Origin: Natronobeatus ordinarius
GTDB taxonomy: Archaea > Halobacteriota > Halobacteria > Halobacteriales > Natrialbaceae
Assembly: GCF_024362485.1 (NCBI RefSeq)
Contig: NZ_CP101456.1
Span: forward strand, 620,001-684,000
DNA: 64,000 bases
Direction: 5' to 3'
Below, piece after piece: positions 58,176-64,000 of this stretch; the first letter of the stretch is position 1; each line of letters opens with the position of its first letter. The position numbers were made by a program, and so were the translations under genes. Under the pieces are notes generated by a model that ran no database searches, was not told where the DNA came from, and saw only the letters and a list, made by a program, of their open reading frames with translations.

Positions 58176-59677
58176 CGCTCCATTTCCGGCCCGTCACCGC
58201 GTCGCCCCAGGAGGTAGCTCACGCCGGCGAGGCTCGCAACCGCCCCGAGCAGCCCGAACCCCGGTAATCCGTCGTCATCGCCGCCTGTCTCACCGTCGCC
58301 GTCGGTCTGACTCGAGCCATCGTCGCCGCTGGTTCCCATCGATTCTCCGTCCGCAGGTCGGCCGTCGACAGCTGCCGTCTGTGACCACGCATCGTGATGG
58401 CCCGTCGTTCCAAGGAGGATTCGGGAGTCCTCGCTCGAGCCGGAAACGCCGGCGTCCAGGGCGCGTACTCGACCCTGTCGGCCGTCGGTGGTGGCCACGT
58501 AGACGACGCCGTCGACGACGATCGGGTCGTTCGCGTTCGGATAGAGGTCGTCGTTGAGTTCGGTTTCCTGAAACTCCCAGTTCGCCTCGCCGGTACTCGC
58601 GTCCACGGAGTACAGCCACCCGCCCTGGCTCGTGAGGAAGACCGTGCCGTCGACGACGGTTGCAGAGTTGGTGATCTCGTCCGTTTCGAACCGCCAGAGT
58701 TCGTCCCCATCGGTCGCGTCGACCGCGTACAGGTGCCCATCGAAACTCCCGACGTAGACCGTGCCGTCGGCGACCGTCGGTGTCGACTGGATTTCGCCGT
58801 CGGCCTCGAAGCGCCACTCTTCGTCGCCACCGTCGACGGCGAACAGCGTGCCGTCGGTGCTGGCGACGAATACGCGCCCGTCGGCGACCGTCGGTGCGGA
58901 CTCGACGGACGCGCCGACGTCGAACGACCACCGCACGTCGCCGGTGTCGGCCTCGAGAGCCACCAGGACGCCGTCCCTCCCGGTCGCGTACACGACGCCG
59001 TCGTCGACGACCGGCGCTTCACCCAGTTCGTGTTCGTCGTAGGTCCAGCGTTCCTCGCCGGTAAACAGCTCGAGCGCGTAACAGTACGGCGGGCCGTCGT
59101 GGTTGGTCACGTAGACCGTTCCGTCGAACACCGTCGGGGCACTTACTCGCGTGGTCGCCGTTCCGCCGACGTCGGTCTCCCAGATGCGTTTCGTCCGTGC
59201 CTCCTCCTCCTGGTGGTCGTACGCCTTGAGTTCGTGATTGTTCGGCGCGAAGACGGCGATATCGTTGACGACGTTCGGGGCACGATTAGTCGTCGCGTTC
59301 GTGTAAATCGTCTTCACCTGGTTGCCCGTCGCCGCCTCGAGAACGTGCATATGTGCACAGGTCGTTCCCGCGTAGACCCAGCCGTCGACGACCGTCAACG
59401 GGGCCCCGAACGTCGACGCTTGCGAACAGTCGAGGTCCTCGCCGTACGTCCAGATGACGTCGCCAGCGCTCGTCGCCGAAACCGGTGTGCTGGCGACCGC
59501 GCCGAGCCCGACCGCCGCCACGCCGACTCCCGCACTCGCTCGAAGCACCGTCCGCCGGCTGACGTCCTTCGCTCGCTCTCGAACGGATCCCTCCTTACTG
59601 GTCACGAGGGGGTCGATATCGGGGGCAGATTCAGGGTGGGTTCGTGTGCGATCGTCCCGTTCGTCTGACTCTCTCAT
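58172..59677 (-). CDS. PQQ-repeat exported protein with PGF-CTERM-like tail
   Basis: A 501-residue protein with a long acidic N-terminal region, a Tat motif (SRRTVLRASAGVGVAAVGLG) near residue 40, and about seven PQQ-like blades ('GRVFVASTDGTLFAVDGGDEEW', 'GTVYVGSFDGHLYAVDATDGDELW'). The tail 'GLPGFGLLGAVASLAGVSYLLGRRGDG' is PGF-CTERM-like: Pro-Gly-Phe, a helix, then basic residues. Proteins of this type are processed by archaeosortase A and lipid-anchored at the surface. The Tat region is not at the very N-terminus, so a later start is possible. It lies between a broken lipoprotein gene and the STAND protein. Confidence 0.8.
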   Translation of the reverse strand: MRESDERDDRTRTHPESAPDIDPLVTSKEGSVRERAKDVSRRTVLRASAGVGVAAVGLGAVASTPVSATSAGDVIWTYGEDLDCSQASTFGAPLTVVDGWVYAGTTCAHMHVLEAATGNQVKTIYTNATTNRAPNVVNDIAVFAPNNHELKAYDHQEEEARTKRIWETDVGGTATTRVSAPTVFDGTVYVTNHDGPPYCYALELFTGEERWTYDEHELGEAPVVDDGVVYATGRDGVLVALEADTGDVRWSFDVGASVESAPTVADGRVFVASTDGTLFAVDGGDEEWRFEADGEIQSTPTVADGTVYVGSFDGHLYAVDATDGDELWRFETDEITNSATVVDGTVFLTSQGGWLYSVDASTGEANWEFQETELNDDLYPNANDPIVVDGVVYVATTDGRQGRVRALDAGVSGSSEDSRILLGTTGHHDAWSQTAAVDGRPADGESMGTSGDDGSSQTDGDGETGGDDDGLPGFGLLGAVASLAGVSYLLGRRGDGPEMER

Positions 59678-59783
59678 ACGTCGATACGGTTCGCGGAGAG
59701 GGACCTCATGTTATGGGTTGAAACACTGTGTCACGAGATGGGACACGGCGAATCGGACGGACATACTTCGCGACGAGCCGTTG

Positions 59784-62700
59784 CTATCGACCGCTGGTAT
59801 CCGATAGCCAGGCCGCATGTCGCTGGGAAACGTCTTCGGGTGCCGCCGTCAGCAGCGCTCGCCCCCGCTCGAGGTACCTCGCTCGAGCATCGTCGTCGAC
59901 AGCCTTCATCTCGAGGAGCGTCTCCAGGGTCGACAGAGCGTAGCGAACCGCCCCAGCGCGTTCGAAGTACTCGAGGGCGCGATCCAGACTCTCGTGGGCG
60001 TCCGCTGGCGACCCTGATTCGAGGTGGAGTTCGCCGAGTAGTCGATCGGCCTGTGCGACCCAGTAGGCTGCATCCAGACGCTCGGCCCCTGTGCGTACCT
60101 CGCCGGCAATCGAGCTCGCTCGCTCGTGGTTCCCGCGAAGGCGGGCGAGTCGTGCCATCGCCAGCCGGATCTCGAGGCCGAGCAGCCCGTCTTCGGTCTC
60201 GACGGCCGAGAGCGCGCGCTCGAGCCGATTCTCAGCCCGATCGTCCGCGTCCGTTCGAAGGGCGATTTCGGCCTGGCAGAGGTAGCTTCCGGCGAGTTGA
60301 TCCGAGATGTCAACCGCCATCGCGACCTCGAGTCCTCGGTCGGCGTACGCTCGAGCTCGATCGTGTTCGCCGCGCTTGGCAGCAATCGTCGCGAGGTTGG
60401 TGAACGAGGGGACGAGGTCGCCCCGGTCGCCGATCGCTTCTTTGATCGCCAGACTGTCCTCGTAGCACTCGACCGCCTCCTCGAAGTTCCCCTGCCGGTG
60501 GTTGATCTGCCCGAGGTTATGAAGGCACCTCGCTGTCCCGTGACGGTCGCCCAGTTCTCGGGTGAGCTCGAGCGCACGCTCCTGGTACTCGGCCGCTCGA
60601 CCGTAGTTGCCCCGTCGACCTTCGACCGTTCCGAGCGTCGTGACCGACGTGGTCAACAGCGGCCGGTCGCCGAGATCGCGTTTGATCTCCAGGCTGCGTT
60701 CGTAGTATTCCGTCGCGCGATCAAACTCTCCCGCTTCCTCGTGTACCCGTCCGAGGTTGTGGAGACACTTGGCCACGCCGGGCTGGTCGCCGACCGCTCG
60801 GCTGTCTTCGAGGCTTCGCTCGAAGAACTCGGCCGCCTTCCCGTAGTGTTCCCGCATGAGTTCGACGGCCCCGAGGTTGTTCAGAACGCTCGCGACGGCG
60901 TGACGATCACCCACGGCGGTCTGTATCTCGAGGGTTCGTTCGAACAGTTCGCCCGCCCGATCGAAGTCGCCCTGTTGCCAAGCGACGTTCCCCAGCGAAT
61001 TGCAGAGTTCGGCTTCGCCGCGACGGTCGCCCAGCTCGCGTCGACTCTTCAGGCACGATTCGTACCTGTCCGCTGCATCGTCGTACTCGCCGCGCTGGAA
61101 CGCCAGGTCGGCGATTCGCTGCCGGGTTTTCGATTCCCACCCCCGGTCGTTCCTGTCGCGGAACTCGAGGAGTGCCCGCTCGTACTGTGAGGCAGCTTCG
61201 TCGTACTCGCCTTTCTCGGCCAGTCCTTCGCCGAGACGAACCCGAGTTCGAGCCCGAAGGGTCGCCCGCGTTTCGCGGTCCAGCGTCTCGTCGTCGGATT
61301 CCAGCCGCGATAGACACGTACGGCAGTGGTCGATCACCTCGTCGTACTCGCCGCGATTGAACGCGACGCGAGCCAATCCGAGCAGCCGTTCAATCGCGTG
61401 GTCGGGCCGGTCGCTCGAGGCGCGTTCGAAGGCGGTCTCGGCACGGTCGTAGTAGCCGCCGGCCAGAAACAGGTCGCCGAGTCGGTGGTGTCGCTCGAGG
61501 ACGACTGGCTCCGGACAGGCGTCGGGAAGTTCGAACGGGTTCTCGTGGCCATCGCCGAACAACGGGGCGAGCTGCGATCGGCGTTCGCCCAGGGCATACA
61601 CGGCGTCGACCGTCGCCGTCACCCACTCTGCTGGCGCTTCCGTGACTGGCTCCAGAACCGTCGGCTCGCCGAGGTGGCTGGCAATTTGCTCACAGCGAGC
61701 TGGATCGTTCGCAAGCGACAGGAGAGCACCCAGGATCGCGCCGAACCGTTCGGAGGCGTCCTCCGAACCGGCGACGCGGCGGTGGTGGTGGAGAAATGCC
61801 GTCGCCCAGTCCTCGTGAACGGTTCGATATCCCCCGTCTTCCCGTGGAAACAGCACCTGTCCGTGTACCGTCTCCAGTGCGTTCTCCACCGCGCCGAGGT
61901 CGTCGGCGTCCCCAACGGCGTAGAGGAGTCCTCGAACGGTACCGATCCCTGCCGCGATGAGCGTGTTCGCGAGGAGACCGACTGACAGCGCCAGTTCGTC
62001 TTCCGCCAGCGAGGCATAGACCGACGCCACCGTCTCCTCGAGGGCGGTTGCGTCCTCTGCGAGCGGATCGGCGTACGTCGAGAGCCGGTGGACCAGCCGG
62101 AGCAGTTCGTGGGGCTGCTGCTCGTCGCCGTCGCCGGGATCCTCTCTGATCGCCGCCCAGAGGTCGGCGGCCGACGGCTCGACCGGCCGGCCAACCGTTC
62201 GCTCGAAGTGGTCGACGAACCGCTCGCAGTCGGCCGCTCGCAGCGGCGGCACGTGAACGACCGCGAGATCGGGTATCGACGCTCGCTGATCCGTGAACGT
62301 CCTCCACTCGTGCTCTCGAGCGTCGAGTAACACGCTCACGTCTTCGCGGTGATCGACGCGTTCGAGCAGCTCGAAAACGGCCTCGGCGTCGGCCCGGGTC
62401 GCGTCTTCGACGACGACGAGTGCGTGCCCTTCGACGCTCCTGAGGTGGGCGACGAAGTCGTCAACAGCGTCGACGGACCGATCGGTAGTTCCGTCGCGGT
62501 AGAATACCGGGCCACGATCGTCCGCGTACCACCGACAGGCGACTTGCTTACAGATCGTACTCTTTCCTGATCCGGGCGGACCGAGGACGATGGCGTTCGT
62601 TCCTGCACCCAGTTCGGCAGCGAGTTCGGCACCGATTCCCGAATCTCGTCCGTCCGACTCCACTCCCTCGAGTTCGGCCGCATCGGTCGTCGACTCCTCC

Positions 62701-63725
62701 ACAGTCGGTTGCGCCTCTCTCGCAACCGCGTAACCGACGTGTACCTCGGCCGGCGAGAGTTCGGCTCGCCACGCCGTCGCTGGCTTCGCGACTGGCTCAT
62801 TCTGGAAGTACGACGCGCCGATCGTCACGAACCCCGCTCGCTCGAGCGAAACTGGCAGCGAGTGCCCGCAGGTTCCTCGCCCTGGCTGATCGTTGACCTC
62901 CGTATTCTCGCCGACGTCGGCGAGCAACTCCTCCGTTCGATCCGTCCCGCTGCGGCGACAGCGCTCGTACAGGTCACGTGCCCACGAAACGGCGCGTTCT
63001 GTTTCGTTGACGAGCAGCCCGTGGATACCGCCACTGTCGTTGTGTACGACGACGTGAACACTCGTTGTACGCTCCGCACCTGGTGTCGGTCGATGCTCGA
63101 GTACGCCGAGGGTGTACTCGGGGACGTCGCTGACGTGGACGGCACAGTGGTCGGATTCAGCAAGCACGGCCATCCGTCGTGGAAACTCCGTCCGTAACGT
63201 CTCGAAGACGGCCTGGGAGACGACCAACTCCGCTCGGTTCTCACGAGTTACAACGTGTTCGTACAACACCCTGATCGTTCGCGACTCCTCGAGTGTGGGA
63301 AGGACCGCTCGAAACGTCGTCGCATCGGCCAGTGCCTCGTGAAACCGATCAGCCGGCCGGTACGGAGTCGGCTCCTCGGCGAGTATCGTTTCAGCCCCGG
63401 CTATCGCCGCCGAGGTAATCGTACTCTGTGCGGGCAGTGGCTCCAGCACGGCCCGCGCCTTGAGGATGTCGTCGAAATCCGCCAGAGACGACGTGAGCTG
63501 ATCACGAGCGATCCGTCCAGTGATCGTCGCCTCGATTCCGTCGTCGGTTCGGGTGACGACTCCGAGCTCCGTGAGTTCGTTGACCGCGCGGTGAACCGTC
63601 GACCGGGAGTGGCCAGTTTCGTCGGTAATATCCCTGATGTGAGCCGGCGAGCGACAGAACCGATCGAGCAACTCGAGTCGGCTGATGAGAGTTTCGACCG
63701 CATCGCTCGGTTCCGAACCATACAT
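59784..63725 (-). CDS. Winged-helix / FilR1-like regulator fused to a STAND-type NTPase and TPR repeats
   Basis: A 1313-residue protein. Residues 1-70 form a winged helix ('LLDRFCRSPAHIRDITDETGHSRSTVHRAVNELTELGVVTR'). Residues ~75-260 match the FilR1 middle-domain type ('LEPLPAQSTITSAAIAGAETILAEEPTPYRPADRFHEAL', 'VVHNDSGGIHGLLVNETERAVSWARDLYERCR'). Residues ~365-700 form a STAND-like NTPase with Walker A 'GPPGSGKST' (382-390) and Walker B 'ALVVVEDATRAD' near 435-446. From about 745 to 1290 there are many TPR units ('LGRVHEEAGEFDRATEYYERSLEIKRDLGDRP'). This is the architecture of signal-responsive STAND ATPases, with an archaeal regulator at the front. A transcription or sensing role is likely; antiviral sensing is a further option. 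Confidence 0.85.
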   Translation of the reverse strand: MYGSEPSDAVETLISRLELLDRFCRSPAHIRDITDETGHSRSTVHRAVNELTELGVVTRTDDGIEATITGRIARDQLTSSLADFDDILKARAVLEPLPAQSTITSAAIAGAETILAEEPTPYRPADRFHEALADATTFRAVLPTLEESRTIRVLYEHVVTRENRAELVVSQAVFETLRTEFPRRMAVLAESDHCAVHVSDVPEYTLGVLEHRPTPGAERTTSVHVVVHNDSGGIHGLLVNETERAVSWARDLYERCRRSGTDRTEELLADVGENTEVNDQPGRGTCGHSLPVSLERAGFVTIGASYFQNEPVAKPATAWRAELSPAEVHVGYAVAREAQPTVEESTTDAAELEGVESDGRDSGIGAELAAELGAGTNAIVLGPPGSGKSTICKQVACRWYADDRGPVFYRDGTTDRSVDAVDDFVAHLRSVEGHALVVVEDATRADAEAVFELLERVDHREDVSVLLDAREHEWRTFTDQRASIPDLAVVHVPPLRAADCERFVDHFERTVGRPVEPSAADLWAAIREDPGDGDEQQPHELLRLVHRLSTYADPLAEDATALEETVASVYASLAEDELALSVGLLANTLIAAGIGTVRGLLYAVGDADDLGAVENALETVHGQVLFPREDGGYRTVHEDWATAFLHHHRRVAGSEDASERFGAILGALLSLANDPARCEQIASHLGEPTVLEPVTEAPAEWVTATVDAVYALGERRSQLAPLFGDGHENPFELPDACPEPVVLERHHRLGDLFLAGGYYDRAETAFERASSDRPDHAIERLLGLARVAFNRGEYDEVIDHCRTCLSRLESDDETLDRETRATLRARTRVRLGEGLAEKGEYDEAASQYERALLEFRDRNDRGWESKTRQRIADLAFQRGEYDDAADRYESCLKSRRELGDRRGEAELCNSLGNVAWQQGDFDRAGELFERTLEIQTAVGDRHAVASVLNNLGAVELMREHYGKAAEFFERSLEDSRAVGDQPGVAKCLHNLGRVHEEAGEFDRATEYYERSLEIKRDLGDRPLLTTSVTTLGTVEGRRGNYGRAAEYQERALELTRELGDRHGTARCLHNLGQINHRQGNFEEAVECYEDSLAIKEAIGDRGDLVPSFTNLATIAAKRGEHDRARAYADRGLEVAMAVDISDQLAGSYLCQAEIALRTDADDRAENRLERALSAVETEDGLLGLEIRLAMARLARLRGNHERASSIAGEVRTGAERLDAAYWVAQADRLLGELHLESGSPADAHESLDRALEYFERAGAVRYALSTLETLLEMKAVDDDARARYLERGRALLTAAPEDVSQRHAAWLSDTSGR

Positions 63726-63807
63726 GTAAGTGTGCTATAATGAACTCCGATCATGATATATTTACCGATCTGTCAACTCGTGCCGCTGGAGAGGGGACGC
63801 TATCGGT

Positions 63808-64000
63808 TCACAGAAGTGCAAGGAGGAAGCCCACGACGTTAGTCGTGGGAGGAATCCGACTGGAAGGCGAACCCGTCCGTGAGTTCAGTGGAGAGTCGAA
63901 TCCGATCGCAGGTGGATACCACAATCCGAAATCGCGCTCGATCACCGACGTCATCATTACGGCGTTGGCCGACTCGTCGCCGGCGACGCCCATTTCCGTC
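63808..64000 (-). CDS. Possible partial protein at the right edge
   Basis: A frame entering from the right edge ('MGVAGDESANAVMMTSVIERDFGLWYPPAIGFD') shows GC-rich third positions in its first half and ends at 63808 after crossing the palindrome at 63830. It may be the 3' end of a gene cut by the element. Identity is unknown and the call is weak. Confidence 0.25.
   Translation of the reverse strand, partial: TEMGVAGDESANAVMMTSVIERDFGLWYPPAIGFDSPLNSRTGSPSSRIPPTTNVVGFLLALL
63830..63849. repeat. IS200/IS605-type end hairpin
   Basis: CCCACGAC-GTTA-GTCGTGGG is a perfect 8-bp stem, flanked by AGGAGGAAG and AGGAATCCG. The form is the same as the hairpins at 51236, typical of haloarchaeal IS200/IS605-type ends. 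The rest of the element would lie right of the window. It sits 105 bases from the STAND gene start. Confidence 0.5.

Overview
The window is chromosomal DNA of a halophilic archaeon (class Halobacteria). Its proteins are very acidic and most genes have GC-rich third codon positions. It carries families typical of the group: PhiH1-type repressors, HalOD1, bacterio-opsin-activator-like HTH proteins, Tat-exported lipoproteins, a PGF-CTERM-like protein and the NAD-dependent glucose-6-phosphate dehydrogenase Azf. Several AT-rich islands (about 1.5-3.8, 10.6-12.3, 35.8-36.0 and 53.4-54.5 kb) stand out as transferred DNA.

1-16 kb is a pleolipovirus-like provirus. A compact SNJ2-type tyrosine integrase (3999-4586) precedes a structural and assembly operon: 4-TM membrane protein, signal-peptide spike with a C-terminal anchor, several membrane or accessory proteins, and a P-loop NTPase. 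An opposing seven-gene operon (15854 to 12570) has nearly every start overlapping the previous stop. It encodes small zinc-finger proteins, a PD-(D/E)XK nuclease, a DUF488-like protein and a winged-helix replication protein. A tRNA with a CAU anticodon sits at the right edge. PadR- and PhiH1-type regulators lie left of the integrase, as does an AT-rich two-gene nuclease module (1552-3769), the best candidate here for an undescribed defence or competition system. No exact second attachment site was found, so the left boundary is open.

16-28 kb is host core: MoaB, then a metal-homeostasis block (three COG0523 GTPases with CxCC motifs, a NikR-like regulator and an FAD/NAD(P) protein). RNase P RNA, an AMMECR1 protein, an F420-type oxidoreductase and nicotinate phosphoribosyltransferase follow.

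28-38 kb begins with tRNA-Phe, followed by tandem palindromic units that each rebuild the tRNA 3' end. Beyond these are a large membrane protein, a Tat lipoprotein and a 1254-residue secreted PQQ-type beta-propeller protein flanked by a 33-bp direct repeat. The same kind of tail array, with two identical 118-bp units, follows tRNA-Val at 45 kb.

38-48 kb holds a sugar ABC transporter (ATPase and two permeases). Its binding-protein gene is on the other strand, beyond a VapBC-like pair. A DUF192 protein and an ABC exporter follow. 48-51 kb is a signalling cluster (HalOD1, two HTH-10 regulators, DUF7344). 50-55 kb is rich in mobile-element remains: an IS200/IS605-type palindromic remnant, short TIR elements, and a truncated IS110 transposase with a possible bridge-RNA region. 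55-64 kb holds MptD, Azf, a DUF309 protein, a disrupted lipoprotein gene next to a second PQQ-repeat protein, and a 1313-residue protein joining a FilR1-like winged-helix regulator to a STAND-type NTPase and TPR repeats.
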